Made by a program: the position numbers and the translations under genes. This document shows, one piece after another, positions 25,379 through 34,648 of a stretch of 64,000 bases of DNA (positions are counted from its first letter, which is position 1; each line of letters opens with the position of its first letter). Origin of the DNA: an uncultured Oscillospiraceae bacterium (lineage in GTDB: Bacteria > Bacillota > Clostridia > Oscillospirales > Oscillospiraceae); assembly GCA_934565415.1 (NCBI GenBank), contig CAKTHQ010000005.1, positions 13,565 to 77,564 of the forward strand, read 5' to 3'. The notes below the pieces were generated by a model that had not been told where the DNA came from, did no database searches, and worked only from the letters and a program-made list of their open reading frames with translations.

Positions 25379-26763
25379 ACCGGCGAAACCGCGTCAGCTT
25401 TTTCAACATCCTCAGCACCCTGCTCCTCTACGGCATTTCCATTTTTACCGCCCCTCTGTTCTCCCGGCTTCTGGGTACCGGGGGCTACGGCAACGTGTCC
25501 AACTACAACGTATGGGTCAGCACCCTGGCCATTGCCGCCACCCTGCAAACCCAGGGCACCCTGGTAAACGCCAGGGTGGAGTACCCCGAGGAGCTGCAGC
25601 CAAAATACCAGTCCAGCGTCATGACCCTGTCCTTCCTGGTATTTGCCGTTGTCACGGCTGTGGTGCTTCTTTTCCTGGAGCCCATCAGCAATGCCCTCTC
25701 CCTGAGCAAATTCTTTATCTTTTTGGTGCTCTTCCAGGCCATCGGCACCTTTGGCGTCAACTTTATGAACACCAAGCTGACCTACGAAATGAAGGCCGGC
25801 CGGAATATGCTCCTGAGCGTTGGCACCAGCGTGGGCACTTTGGTGCTTTCCCTGATTCTGGTGCTGTGGCTTCCCAAAGAAATCAATTACTACGGCCGGA
25901 TCCTGGCCATTGCCCTGGTATACGGTGTGCTGGGCCTGAGCCTCTGCGGTTATGTGCTCTGCAAAGGCAAGGCCTTTTACAACCGGGAGTACTGGCGATT
26001 CTGCATTCCCCTGGCCATCCCCTATGTGTTCTATAACCTGGCTGACCTTTTGCTGGGCCACAGCGATGTGGTCATGCTGCGGACCCTGCTGGATGAGAAT
26101 GTCAGCGGCATCTACTCCATGGCCTTCCAGTTTGGCACCATTCTTTTTACCATCTTCGGTGCCCTGAATAACACCTGGGTGCCCTTTTACTACGAGGATA
26201 CCAAAAAGGGGCGTCTGGAAGCGGTGCAGGACCAGTCCAAAAACTTTTTGGAGCTGTATACCGTGCTGTCCGTTGGCTTTATCCTGCTGGGGAAAGAGGT
26301 TTTCCACCTGTTCGCCGGCCCGGATTTCTGGGGCTCCACGGACCTGATTCCCATCTTTGTGGCCAGCCACTATCTGAATTTCCTGTGTACCTTCCCCATC
26401 AACTTCGAGTATTACCACAAGAAGGTCAAAATGGTAGCCGCCGCTACCATTACCTCTTCCTGCATCAACATCGCCCTGAACTATGTGCTCATCCGCCATA
26501 TGGGGATGTCCGGCGCCGCCCTGGCAACGGTGCTGTCCCACAGCCTCCAGTTCCTCATGCACTACGCCTATGTGCGCCTGGTGCTGGGGAAGGAAAACTA
26601 TCCCTTCCGGTTCCCCCTGTGGGCGCCCTATGCCCTGTGCTACCTGGCCGTTATGGGCCTTGTGTATGCGCTTCCCAACGCCTGGCTTCTCCGGTGGGGC
26701 CTGGGGGCCGCCATCGGGCTGTGGGAGCTATGGAAAATCCGGAAGCGGAAGGTTCTGATTTAA
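25375..26763 (+). CDS. polysaccharide flippase (Wzx-like, MATE/MOP superfamily)
   Basis: A 462-residue membrane protein with about 12-14 hydrophobic segments. It starts NRRNRVSFFNILSTLLLYGISIFTAPLFSRLLG, the usual N-terminus of oligosaccharide flippases, and shows YYGRILAIALVYGVLG and LSKNFLEL-type segments through the middle. It would flip undecaprenyl-linked repeat units for the polymerase at 20548. Overlaps the GT2 gene (ATGA). Confidence 0.9.
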   Translation: MNRRNRVSFFNILSTLLLYGISIFTAPLFSRLLGTGGYGNVSNYNVWVSTLAIAATLQTQGTLVNARVEYPEELQPKYQSSVMTLSFLVFAVVTAVVLLFLEPISNALSLSKFFIFLVLFQAIGTFGVNFMNTKLTYEMKAGRNMLLSVGTSVGTLVLSLILVLWLPKEINYYGRILAIALVYGVLGLSLCGYVLCKGKAFYNREYWRFCIPLAIPYVFYNLADLLLGHSDVVMLRTLLDENVSGIYSMAFQFGTILFTIFGALNNTWVPFYYEDTKKGRLEAVQDQSKNFLELYTVLSVGFILLGKEVFHLFAGPDFWGSTDLIPIFVASHYLNFLCTFPINFEYYHKKVKMVAAATITSSCINIALNYVLIRHMGMSGAALATVLSHSLQFLMHYAYVRLVLGKENYPFRFPLWAPYALCYLAVMGLVYALPNAWLLRWGLGAAIGLWELWKIRKRKVLI

Positions 26764-26781
26764 AGCAAGGGAGGTTTTCCC

Positions 26782-27906
26782 ATGTCCAAGAAAAAAATCC
26801 TGTTTGTGGCCACCGTAGTCAAAACCCACATTATGCAGTTCCACCTCCCCTACCTGAAAATGCTCCGGGAGCTGGGCTGGGAAACCGCCGTGGCGGCCAA
26901 AAACGACTACGAAAATCCGGAGGACTGCCGCATTCCCTACTGCGATGCCTTTTACCCCGTGTCCTTTGGCCGGAACCCCATTGCTCCGGAAAACAGGCAG
27001 GCCTACCGGGACCTGAAAAGAATCATAGACGAAGGAAATTACGATGTGGTCCACTGCCACACCCCCGTGGCGGCGGTGCTCACCCGCCTGGCCGCCCGGG
27101 ATGCCCGGAAAAAGGGCTGCAAGGTCATCTACACCGCCCACGGGTACCACTTCTTCAAGGGCGCGCCCCTTGTGAACTGGCTGCTCTTTTTTCCGGCGGA
27201 GTGGGTCTGCTCCTTCTGGACCGATGTGCTCATCAACATCAACCGGGAGGACTATGCCTTTTCCCAAAGGCATATGCATCCCAGGCGTCTGGAATATGTG
27301 CCCGGCGTGGGGGTAGATTTAACCCGCATCCGGAACGCCAATGTAGACCGCAGTGCCAAGCGGGCAGAGCTGGGGCTGAAGGAGGACGATTTCGTCCTGC
27401 TCAGCGTGGCGGAAATGACCAAAAACAAAAACCACAAAATGATGCTCCAGGCTCTGGCCTTATTGCCGGACCGACGCATCCGCCTGGTCTGCGCCGGCCG
27501 GGGCCAGGAGCTGGAAAATAACAAGGCCCTCTGCGCCCAGCTGGGGCTAAGCGATCGGGTACGGTTCCTGGGCTACCGCAGCGATGTGCCGGAGCTGTAC
27601 AGGATCAGCGACGCCTTTCTCTTCGTCTCCTTCCGGGAGGGCCTGTCCCTGTCCCTGATGGAGGCCATGGGGGCCGGGCTGCCCAGCATCGTCACCTCCA
27701 TCCGTGGAAATACGGACCTGATTGCAGACGGAAAGCAGGGGCTGTATGCAGAGCTGACCCCACAGTCCATCGCAAACGCCATTGAAACCCTGGCTTCCGA
27801 TCCCGCCCTATGCGCCCAGCTTGGAAGCAGCGCCAAAGAAAAAGTCCAGGCCTTCCGCCTGGACAAGGTATCGGAGCAGATGAAAGAAATCTATTTGTCG
27901 GTGTAA
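26782..27906 (+). CDS. glycosyltransferase family 4 (EpsD/CapM-like)
   Basis: A 374-residue GT4. ILFVATVVKTHIMQFHLPYLKMLRELGWE at the N-terminus and YDVVHCHTPVAAVLTRLAAR match the EpsD/CapM group. IYTAHGYHFFKGAP and the donor domain VAEMTKNKNHKMMLQAL and FREGLSLSLMEAMGAGLPSIVT follow. It is the last gene of the locus, 18 bases after the flippase with GGGAGG as RBS, and is followed by a terminator. Confidence 0.92.
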   Translation: MSKKKILFVATVVKTHIMQFHLPYLKMLRELGWETAVAAKNDYENPEDCRIPYCDAFYPVSFGRNPIAPENRQAYRDLKRIIDEGNYDVVHCHTPVAAVLTRLAARDARKKGCKVIYTAHGYHFFKGAPLVNWLLFFPAEWVCSFWTDVLININREDYAFSQRHMHPRRLEYVPGVGVDLTRIRNANVDRSAKRAELGLKEDDFVLLSVAEMTKNKNHKMMLQALALLPDRRIRLVCAGRGQELENNKALCAQLGLSDRVRFLGYRSDVPELYRISDAFLFVSFREGLSLSLMEAMGAGLPSIVTSIRGNTDLIADGKQGLYAELTPQSIANAIETLASDPALCAQLGSSAKEKVQAFRLDKVSEQMKEIYLSV

Positions 27907-27946
27907 GAAAACGAGGGCCCCCGGTTGGAGGTCCTCGTTTGTTTTA
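27907..27946. terminator. bidirectional terminator between the exopolysaccharide locus and the AGCS symporter
   Basis: AAAACGAGG / CCTCGTTTGTTTT stem (27908-27939) with inner GCCCCC pairing. It is followed by TTTGTTTTA on the plus strand and TTTTCTTA on the minus strand, so it can serve both convergent units. Confidence 0.75.
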
Positions 27947-29329
27947 TCCCTTGCGGTCCACCTTTTCCCGGACCATCTTCACCACGGTGCCGGACAGCAG
28001 GAACAGGGCGATCAGGTTGGGAATCACCATCATGCCGTTAAAGGTATCGGAAATGTCCCACAGCAGCCCCAGGTCCACGGTAGCGCCCAGAATTGCTACG
28101 AAGGAGTACACAATCATAAAGCCCCGGTTGGCCTTGGAGCCCGCCAGAAATTCCATGCAGCGGGTGCCGTACAGGCCCCAGCCGATGATGGTAGAGAAGG
28201 CGAAGCAGCTCATGGCCACCGCCGCCAGCAGGGACGCAATCTTGCCGTACACCGCCGTAAAGCCGCCGATGGTCAGCTCCGCACCGGCTGCCACGCCGTA
28301 GGTGATATTCTCCCCGCTGATAAGGATGACGAAGGCGGTCATGGAGCAGATGACGATGGTATCCGCAAACACTTCAAAAATGCCGAAGTAGCCCTGCCGG
28401 ATGGGGTCCTCCACATCGGAGGCCGCATGGGCGATGGAGCCGGTACCCAGGCCCGCCTCGTTGGAGAAGATGCCCCGGGACACGCCCTTTTTCATGCACA
28501 GGAAGAAGCTGCCCACCGCACCGCCGGTGACGGCAGAGGGGGTAAAGGCGCCCTTGAAGATAAGCCCCAGCACCTCCGGCACCCGGTTCAGGTTCAGCAG
28601 CAGCACGCCTAAAGACATAACCACATACACCAGAGCCATAAAGGGCACTAATCTTTCCGCCACGTTGCCAATGCGCTTCAGGCCGCCTACCAGCACCATG
28701 GCAACAAGCAAGGCAATGCCGATGCCGATGCCTAAGTTGATGCCCTTCAGGGCCCCGGCCGGGACGGCGTTGAAGTTTGTAAGCGCCGTATCCACTGCGG
28801 TGATGATGGCGTTCACCTGGGTGGCGTTGCCGGTACCGAATACCGTCAGAACACCCAGGACGGCATAGGCCGCCGCCAGGAAATGCCACTTTTTGCCCAG
28901 GCCGTTTTTAATGTAGTACATGGGGCCGCCCACCCAGTCCCCTTCCGGGTTCTTCTCCCGGAAATGGACCGCCAGGGTGACCTCCGCAAACTTGGTACAC
29001 ATTCCCAAAAGAGCGCTGCACCACATCCAGAACACGGCGCCCGGGCCGCCGATGGCAATGGCCCCGGCCACACCCGCAATGTTGCCGGTGCCCACCGTGG
29101 CCGCCAGGGCCGTACACACCGCCTGGAAGGGGGTGACGGCGCCTTCCGCCGCATCCTTTTTATGGAACATCCTGCCGAAGGTCTCCTTCATGGAGGTGCC
29201 GAATTTCCGAATCTGAATGAACCGGGTCCGGACGCTGAGCCACAGGCCCACGCCCACGATGCAGATCATGGCCGGGATGCCCCAGACAAAGTTATTTACC
29301 GCCGAATTGACAGCAGCAATGGTTTCCAT
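27944..29329 (-). CDS. agcS: alanine/glycine:cation symporter (AGCS family)
   Basis: A 461-residue transporter with about 11 membrane segments. FQAVCTALAATVGTGNIAGVAGAIAIGGPGAVFWMW (about residues 68-105) is the AGCS signature, and PMYYIKNGLGKKWH, FSNEAGLGTGSIAHAA (near 285-300) and ISGENITYG are also typical. It brings in Ala or Gly with Na+ or H+. The gene directly downstream on the same strand is none; pepP-like lies upstream with its own start and may be co-transcribed in addition to the local promoter. Confidence 0.94.
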   Translation of the reverse strand: METIAAVNSAVNNFVWGIPAMICIVGVGLWLSVRTRFIQIRKFGTSMKETFGRMFHKKDAAEGAVTPFQAVCTALAATVGTGNIAGVAGAIAIGGPGAVFWMWCSALLGMCTKFAEVTLAVHFREKNPEGDWVGGPMYYIKNGLGKKWHFLAAAYAVLGVLTVFGTGNATQVNAIITAVDTALTNFNAVPAGALKGINLGIGIGIALLVAMVLVGGLKRIGNVAERLVPFMALVYVVMSLGVLLLNLNRVPEVLGLIFKGAFTPSAVTGGAVGSFFLCMKKGVSRGIFSNEAGLGTGSIAHAASDVEDPIRQGYFGIFEVFADTIVICSMTAFVILISGENITYGVAAGAELTIGGFTAVYGKIASLLAAVAMSCFAFSTIIGWGLYGTRCMEFLAGSKANRGFMIVYSFVAILGATVDLGLLWDISDTFNGMMVIPNLIALFLLSGTVVKMVREKVDRKG

Positions 29330-29364
29330 AGAAATTCCTCACTTTTATTCACAAATCGGAAACC

Positions 29365-29393
29365 ATTGTATCATGTGGGCGGGCATTTGTCCA
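29365..29393 (-). promoter_or_regulatory. promoter of agcS
   Basis: On the minus strand TGGACA (29393-29388), 17 bases, TACAAT (29370-29365), about 35 bases before the ATG. It lies in the 72-base gap after the peptidase gene. Confidence 0.6.
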
Positions 29394-29401
29394 CAATTAT
29401 T

Positions 29402-30493
29402 TCATTTTCCGTCCGGAAACGGCACAACCGTCAAATCCTTGGGGAAATGATTCAGCACTTCGCAGCCCGTTTCCGTAATGAGCACCAGGTCCTCAATGCG
29501 GACGCCGATGCCCTCCTCCGGCAGGTAGATGCCCGGCTCCACGGAGAAGCACTGGCCCGGCCGGATCACAGCCTCGTTGACGGCGGACACGTCCCCGGCC
29601 TCGTGAACCTCCAGGCCGATGGAGTGGCCGGTCCGGTGGGTAAAGTAGGGGCCAAAGCCCTTTTCGGTGATGTAATCCCGGGCAGCCTTGTCTACATCCA
29701 TCATCCGGTTGCCGGGCTTGGCGGCTTCAATGCCGCGGCGGTTGGCCTCCTTGACGATTTCGTAGATTTCCCGCTGCCGGTCGCTGACACATCCCAGGAA
29801 CACGGTCCGGGTCATGTCGGAGCAATAGTCGTTCTTCCGCCCGCCGATGTCCAGCACCACGCAGTCGCCGCGCTTGCCCCGGCTGTTGTCGGTCACATGG
29901 TGGGGGTCCGCCGCATTGCCGCCAAAGGCGGTGATGGGCTCAAAGGAATAGCCCTCGTTGCCCATTTCCAGGTAGAACTGCAGCAAAAGCTCTGCCAGCT
30001 CCTGTTCCGTGTGGTTCTCCCCCAGGCGGCCGATGATTTTTTCCATAACTGCATCGTTATCCCTGGAGGCCGCCCGCATCCGGTCCTGTTCTTCGGGAGT
30101 TTTAATCAGCCGCACCCCATCGATGATAGGGGAGGAATTGACGCACTTCCCGTCAAACACCTCCTGCAGCCGCAGCAGGAACCGGGCCGGCCAATTTTTA
30201 TCCACAGCCAGCGTCTCTCCTGTGGAAAGATACTGGGCTAAAATCGCCGGGCCGTCCTGGGTGTCGTTGTAATAGGTGATGGGTGCCCCCAGGTCCTGCT
30301 CTTTCCGGAACAGATCGTTGATAAAGAACCGATGGGCCCCGTCCGTCCGCAGCAGCAACACCAGCATCCGCTCCCCGGGCTCTATCCGCTTGCCGGTCAG
30401 GTAGAAGATCACCGCCGGATCGGAGATCAGCAGCTGCCGGATGTTCTCCTTTTCCATAGCGGCCAGAATGTTTGAAAGTTTTGTTTTATCCAT
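29402..30493 (-). CDS. Xaa-Pro aminopeptidase/dipeptidase (M24 family)
   Basis: A 363-residue metallopeptidase of the aminopeptidase P/prolidase group. Residues about 1-125 are the creatinase-like N-terminal domain. The pita-bread domain has the five metal ligands: DIGGRKNDYCSDMTRT (two Asp), GHSIGLEVHEAG (His), FSVEPGIYLPEEGIGVRIED (two Glu). FTHRTGHSIGLEVHE is the M24B signature. It removes residues next to proline from peptides in the cytoplasm. RBS AGAGGAAA precedes the ATG. PepP or PepQ specificity is not resolved. Confidence 0.92.
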   Translation of the reverse strand: MDKTKLSNILAAMEKENIRQLLISDPAVIFYLTGKRIEPGERMLVLLLRTDGAHRFFINDLFRKEQDLGAPITYYNDTQDGPAILAQYLSTGETLAVDKNWPARFLLRLQEVFDGKCVNSSPIIDGVRLIKTPEEQDRMRAASRDNDAVMEKIIGRLGENHTEQELAELLLQFYLEMGNEGYSFEPITAFGGNAADPHHVTDNSRGKRGDCVVLDIGGRKNDYCSDMTRTVFLGCVSDRQREIYEIVKEANRRGIEAAKPGNRMMDVDKAARDYITEKGFGPYFTHRTGHSIGLEVHEAGDVSAVNEAVIRPGQCFSVEPGIYLPEEGIGVRIEDLVLITETGCEVLNHFPKDLTVVPFPDGK

Positions 30494-30509
30494 TGGTTTT
30501 TCCTCTTTT

Positions 30510-30860
30510 CGGTAAATAAGGATTTAGTAACCTAAAAAACGAGGCTGTCATTGCGAGACAGTGCGCACACTGTCGTGGCAATCCCGTAGTTTTTATGGTC
30601 GCTCAGTACGAGCAACTCATGCCCTCTCCTGCTTGGAGAGGGTGCCGCCCGCAGGCGGCGGGTGTGGAGGAGACCCGCCATAAATTCGATTTGTCCTATT
30701 ATTAAAACGGAGAAAGCCAATTTTTAGCCTGAACTATCCAACTTGGCCCGGCTTAATACGTAAGGGGCCCCCTCCACATCCGGCCCTGCGGGGCCACCTT
30801 CTCCAAGCAGGAGAAGGCATGGAGCTGCTCGGCTTCGGCTCCGACAAATTCTTGCTTATC
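30510..30860. repeat. composite palindromic repeat (family B with family D end)
   Basis: It starts TAAATAAGGATTTAG (30512), the terminal motif also seen in families A and D, followed by TCATTGCGAGACAGTGCGCACACTGTCGTGGCAAT. GCCCTCTCCTGCTTGGAGAGGG (30620) is then paired at a distance with CCTTCTCCAAGCAGGAGAAGG (30809-30829). The 432-base gap 30494-30925 holds this element and the ABC operon terminator; no gene is supported. Confidence 0.75.
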
Positions 30861-30888
30861 TTACCACGATATTCCCTGTTTCTCAACC

Positions 30889-30920
30889 GCAAAATTCCGC
30901 ACCCCGTTGGGGTGCGGAAG
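30889..30920 (-). terminator. terminator of the nucleoside ABC transporter operon
   Basis: On the minus strand TTCCGCACCCC AAC GGGGTGCGGAA (30919-30895) followed by TTTTGCGG, 6 bases after the stop codon. Confidence 0.85.
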
Positions 30921-30925
30921 CACAA

Positions 30926-31909
30926 CTATCTTTCTTCTCTGAAATAGGGCACGCCCAGGCTCTCCGGAGGCTGGTTCTCCCGCTTGTTGCGCATGGAGGT
31001 CAGCACCAGGACAACAATGGTGACCACATAGGGCAGCATCTTGTAGAGTTCCTTTACCGCCAGGTTGGTGCCGGTGGGCAGGAACAGGTACAGGATGTAC
31101 AGGCCGCCAAAGAGCATGGAGGACAGAATCCCCACGTTGGGCCGCCAGATGGTAAAGATTACCAGGGCGATAGCCAGCCAGCCCCGGTCGCCAAAGGCAT
31201 CGTTGGACCACACGCCGCAGGCGTAATCCATTACATAGTACAGCCCGCCCAGGCCCGCAATCATGCTGCCCACGCAGGTGGCCACATACTTGTACCTGGC
31301 AATATTAATGCCCGCCGCATCGGCGGTAGCGGGGCTTTCGCCCACGGCCCGGAGCTGCAGGCCCACCCGGGTCTTTTTCAGCACATAGGAGGCAATCAAC
31401 GCAATGACGATGGCCAGGTACGCCAAAAAGCCATAGCTTAAAAACAGCTTACCAAATACCCCGGTGGTCTCTGCCAAAGGCAGGCTCTTGCGGAAGTAAT
31501 TGGAGGTAGCGGACAAGGCAATGGAGGGCACCTCTGCCCCGGTGAGCTTAATGAGGGAGCCGCCGAAGAAGTTGCCGAAGCCCACGCCGAAGGTGGTCAT
31601 GGCCAGGCCCGTCACGTTCTGATTGGCCCGGAGGGTTACCGTCAGGAAGCAGTAAAGAAGCCCCATAAGAAGAGAGCCCAGCAGGCAGCAGACCAGCGGA
31701 ATCATCACCGCCAGAAGACCATTCATATTCCCGGACTGCTCGCAGAAGAAGGCCCCGATGACGCCGCAGATGCCGCCCACATACATAATGCCGGGAATGC
31801 CCAGGTTCAGGTTGCCGGATTTTTCCGTCAGGGTTTCGCCGGTGGAGCCATACAGCAGGGGGATACTCTGCATAACGGCTCTGGGGAAAAAGGAAACAAA
31901 ATCAAACAT
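30926..31909 (-). CDS. nucleoside ABC transporter permease (NupQ/YufQ-like)
   Basis: A 327-residue permease of the BPD_transp_2 (LivH-like) family with about 9-10 hydrophobic segments. SIPLLYGSTGETLTEKSGNLNLGIPGIM near residues 15-42 is the family's signature ('L.al.G..sEraGv.NlGiEG.m'). VGESPATADAAGINIARYKY (near 188) is the cytoplasmic EAA-like loop that contacts the ATPase. It is the second permease of a BMP-type importer and overlaps the first by 8 bases. Confidence 0.92.
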   Translation of the reverse strand: MFDFVSFFPRAVMQSIPLLYGSTGETLTEKSGNLNLGIPGIMYVGGICGVIGAFFCEQSGNMNGLLAVMIPLVCCLLGSLLMGLLYCFLTVTLRANQNVTGLAMTTFGVGFGNFFGGSLIKLTGAEVPSIALSATSNYFRKSLPLAETTGVFGKLFLSYGFLAYLAIVIALIASYVLKKTRVGLQLRAVGESPATADAAGINIARYKYVATCVGSMIAGLGGLYYVMDYACGVWSNDAFGDRGWLAIALVIFTIWRPNVGILSSMLFGGLYILYLFLPTGTNLAVKELYKMLPYVVTIVVLVLTSMRNKRENQPPESLGVPYFREER

Positions 31910-33008
31910 TCTTCTTCTCCTCCTTCCGGGTTTCTTTCAGGAAATTCAGCTTATAGCCGACAAAGAATTCGCTGCCAATGATAAAGAACAGGATGATGCC
32001 CGTTAAGATATCGCCAAAGGACTGGTTCAGGGAATAGATGGTGGAAATCTCGCTGGCCCCCCGGCTCAGGAATACCAGCAGGAAGCTGGTAAACATCATG
32101 CCAAAGGGATTGAACTTGGCAAGCCAGGCCACCATAACGGCGGTAAAGCCCCGGCCTCCGGCAATGGTGGTAGTGATGGTGTGGTCCGTGCCGCCTACCA
32201 GCAGGAGCCCTGCCAGGCCGCAGATGGCGCCGGACAGGAACATGGTCCGTACAATCACCTTTCCCACCTTAATGCCCACATACCGGGCGGTGCGCTCGCT
32301 TTCGCCTACCACGGCAATTTCGTAGCCCTGCTTGGAGCGCTTCAGGTAGAAGTACATACACACCGTCAATACGGCAACGATCAGAATGTTGAGCAGATAC
32401 TTGTAGGACCCGATCTGGGGCAGCCAGCCAGCCTCCGTGGACTGGTTGATGATGCCGATCTTACCGGCCCCCTTGGGCACCTCCCAGAGGATGACAAAGT
32501 AGGCAACCAGCTGGGTGGCCACATAGTTCATCATCAGGGTGAACAGGGTCTCGTTGGTGTTCCACTTGGCCTTGCAGATGGCGGGGATAGCGCCCCAGAT
32601 GCCACCGGCCACACAGGCGGATACCGTCATAAGCACAATCAGCAGCCAATTGGGCAGCTTGTCCCCCAAAAGGATCATGCAGGCCGCGGTAGCCAGGCCG
32701 CCGATTAAAATCTGGCCCTCGCCGCCTACGTTCCAGAACCGCATTTTAAAGGCGGGGGTCACCGCCAGGGAGACGCAAAGCAGAATGGCCAGGTTCTGGC
32801 CCAGAATCCAGGCCTTCCGCTTGGTGCCGAAGGCACCTTCAAACATGGTTTTAAACACACCTATGGGATTTTCGCCGGTCAGGGCGGTGGTCACCACGGC
32901 GCAGACCAGCAAGGCCAGCACAATGGCGGCCCCCCGGATGGCCCAGGCCTTCAGGGGCGGCAGATTGTCCCGCTTGGAAATGTGCATTATGCTTCCTTTT
33001 TTAGCCAT
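31902..33008 (-). CDS. nucleoside ABC transporter permease (NupP/YufP-like)
   Basis: A 368-residue permease with about 10 hydrophobic segments. KMRFWNVGGEGQILIGGLATAACM (about residues 87-110) is the LivM/NupP-type signature, and AVVGESERTARYVGIKVGKVI (near 230) is the ATPase contact loop. It overlaps the ATPase gene (33001-33008) and the second permease (31902-31909), so all three are translationally coupled. Confidence 0.92.
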   Translation of the reverse strand: MAKKGSIMHISKRDNLPPLKAWAIRGAAIVLALLVCAVVTTALTGENPIGVFKTMFEGAFGTKRKAWILGQNLAILLCVSLAVTPAFKMRFWNVGGEGQILIGGLATAACMILLGDKLPNWLLIVLMTVSACVAGGIWGAIPAICKAKWNTNETLFTLMMNYVATQLVAYFVILWEVPKGAGKIGIINQSTEAGWLPQIGSYKYLLNILIVAVLTVCMYFYLKRSKQGYEIAVVGESERTARYVGIKVGKVIVRTMFLSGAICGLAGLLLVGGTDHTITTTIAGGRGFTAVMVAWLAKFNPFGMMFTSFLLVFLSRGASEISTIYSLNQSFGDILTGIILFFIIGSEFFVGYKLNFLKETRKEEKKNV

Positions 33009-34536
33009 TGGTCTTCCCTCCCAAACGTGTCATCATCATGCCGACCTCCGGCTTCTGGGCCGTCCGGCCTTCCACAATGCCGCTGACCTTGCCGCCGCAG
33101 AGCACCAGGATCCGGTCGCACAGCTCCAGCAGCACATCCAGGTCCTCGCCGACGAAAACCACGGCCACACCGGCCTTTTTCTGCTTGTTAATCAGGTCAT
33201 AAATCGTATAGGAGGAATTGATGTCCAGGCCCCGGACGGCGTAGGCCGTCAGCAGCACCGTGGGAGCTGCGGCGATTTCCCGGCCCACCAGAACCTTTTG
33301 CACATTGCCGCCGGAAAGCCGCCGGACAGGGGTGGAAACGCCGGGGGTATTCACTTCCAGCTCCTCTACCACCTGCTCGGCCAATCTTTTGGGGTCCTTC
33401 CGGTTGGTAAACCAGGATTTGCCCTTCCGGAAGGAGCGGAGCATCATGTTGTCCGTCAGGTCCATGGAGCCCACCAGGCCCATGCCCAGCCGGTCCTCCG
33501 GCACAAAGGACAGGGATACGCCCATGGCGGCAATGTCCGTGGGGTCCTTGCCGATGAGCTCCTCCTCTTTGCCGTCGTCTTCCACATAGGTAACGGAGCC
33601 GGAGGTTACGGGCTGCAGGCCCGCAATGGCTTCCAGGAGCTCTTTCTGCCCGCAGCCGGAAATACCGGCCACACCCAGAATTTCCCCGGAATTGGCGGTA
33701 AAGGTCACGTCGTCCAGCTTCAGGGTTCCCTCCTGATCCTTGACGGTCAGGTTCTTCACCACAATCCTGGGCTTGGGGTTCACGGGCTCCGGCCGCTCGA
33801 TGTTCAGCGTCACAGGTCTGCCCACCATCATGTTGGTCATGTCCTGGGCGGAGGTCTTCCTGGTGAGCATATCGCCTACAAACTGGCCGTGGCGCAGGAT
33901 GGCCACCCGGTCGGACAGGCTCTCCACCTCGTGCATCTTGTGGGTGATGATGACAATGGCCTTGCCGTCGTCCCGCATGGCCCGCAGGACCTTAAAGAGC
34001 TTTTCCGTCTCCTGGGGGGTCAGCACGGCGGTGGGCTCGTCCAGAATCAGGATGTCGGCCCCACGGTACAGCACCTTTACAATCTCCACGGTCTGCTTCT
34101 GGGAAACGGACATATTGTAAATCTTCTGGTTGGGGTCCACATCAAAGCCGTAGGCATCGCAGATTTCCTTTACCTTTTTGGCGACCTTGTCCATATCCAG
34201 CCGCCCGGGCTCCTTCAGCCCCAGGACGATGTTCTCCGCGGCGGTAAGCACATCTACCAGCTTAAAGTGCTGGTGGATCATGCCGATGCCGTAGGAAAAG
34301 GCATCCTTGGGGGAGCGAATCAGAGCTTCCTTGCCGTTGATGTAAATCTGCCCCTCGTCCGGGAAGTAGATACCGGAGAGCATATTCATAAGGGTTGTTT
34401 TGCCGCTGCCATTTTCTCCCAGCAGGGCTAAAATCTCTCCCTTGTAAATGTCCAGCCACACCCGGTCGTTTGCCAGCGTGGAGCCGAACCGTTTGGTAAT
34501 GTCCCGCATTTGGACGGCTGCAATTTTCTCTTCCAA
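33001..34536 (-). CDS. nucleoside ABC transporter ATPase (NupO/YufO-like, two NBDs)
   Basis: A 511-residue protein with two ABC domains. NBD1 has GENGSGKTTLMNML, the signature MSVSQKQTVEI and Walker B ILILDEPTAVLTP. NBD2 has GISGCGQKELLEAIAG, LSGGNVQKVLVG and, where Walker B is expected, VLLTAYAVRGLDI, lacking the acidic residues of a standard site, as is common in this family. The TTG at 34536 is chosen because AGAGGAG lies 8 bases upstream and the length then matches the family; the next ATG is 33 bases downstream. Confidence 0.92.
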   Translation of the reverse strand: MEEKIAAVQMRDITKRFGSTLANDRVWLDIYKGEILALLGENGSGKTTLMNMLSGIYFPDEGQIYINGKEALIRSPKDAFSYGIGMIHQHFKLVDVLTAAENIVLGLKEPGRLDMDKVAKKVKEICDAYGFDVDPNQKIYNMSVSQKQTVEIVKVLYRGADILILDEPTAVLTPQETEKLFKVLRAMRDDGKAIVIITHKMHEVESLSDRVAILRHGQFVGDMLTRKTSAQDMTNMMVGRPVTLNIERPEPVNPKPRIVVKNLTVKDQEGTLKLDDVTFTANSGEILGVAGISGCGQKELLEAIAGLQPVTSGSVTYVEDDGKEEELIGKDPTDIAAMGVSLSFVPEDRLGMGLVGSMDLTDNMMLRSFRKGKSWFTNRKDPKRLAEQVVEELEVNTPGVSTPVRRLSGGNVQKVLVGREIAAAPTVLLTAYAVRGLDINSSYTIYDLINKQKKAGVAVVFVGEDLDVLLELCDRILVLCGGKVSGIVEGRTAQKPEVGMMMTRLGGKTNG

Positions 34537-34561
34537 AAAGGTCACTCCTCTTTTATATAAT

Positions 34562-34640
34562 GCCGCAAAGGGCAACGCGGCGAATTGTTCACTGCGCTGC
34601 CCTTTGCAGCATTCCCAGAGCCCCGAAGGGCTCTGGGGTA
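34562..34640 (-). other. two stem-loops between the binding-protein and ATPase genes
   Basis: On the minus strand CCCAGAGCCC TTCG GGGCTCTGGG (34636-34613) is followed by a second stem joining TGCAAAGGGCAGCGC with GCGTTGCCCTTTGCG. There is no long T run. Such hairpins often keep the binding-protein part of the mRNA more abundant than the downstream part. Confidence 0.5.
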
Positions 34641-34648
34641 AATTGTTA

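Noticed and set aside
30734-30925. A 63-codon minus-strand frame in the gap before the ABC operon terminator
   Set aside because: It is made of a family B repeat and the terminator stem; no RBS.
32539-34431. A 630-codon plus-strand frame over the nucleoside ABC genes
   Set aside because: Antisense shadow of the permease and ATPase genes with no recognisable domain.
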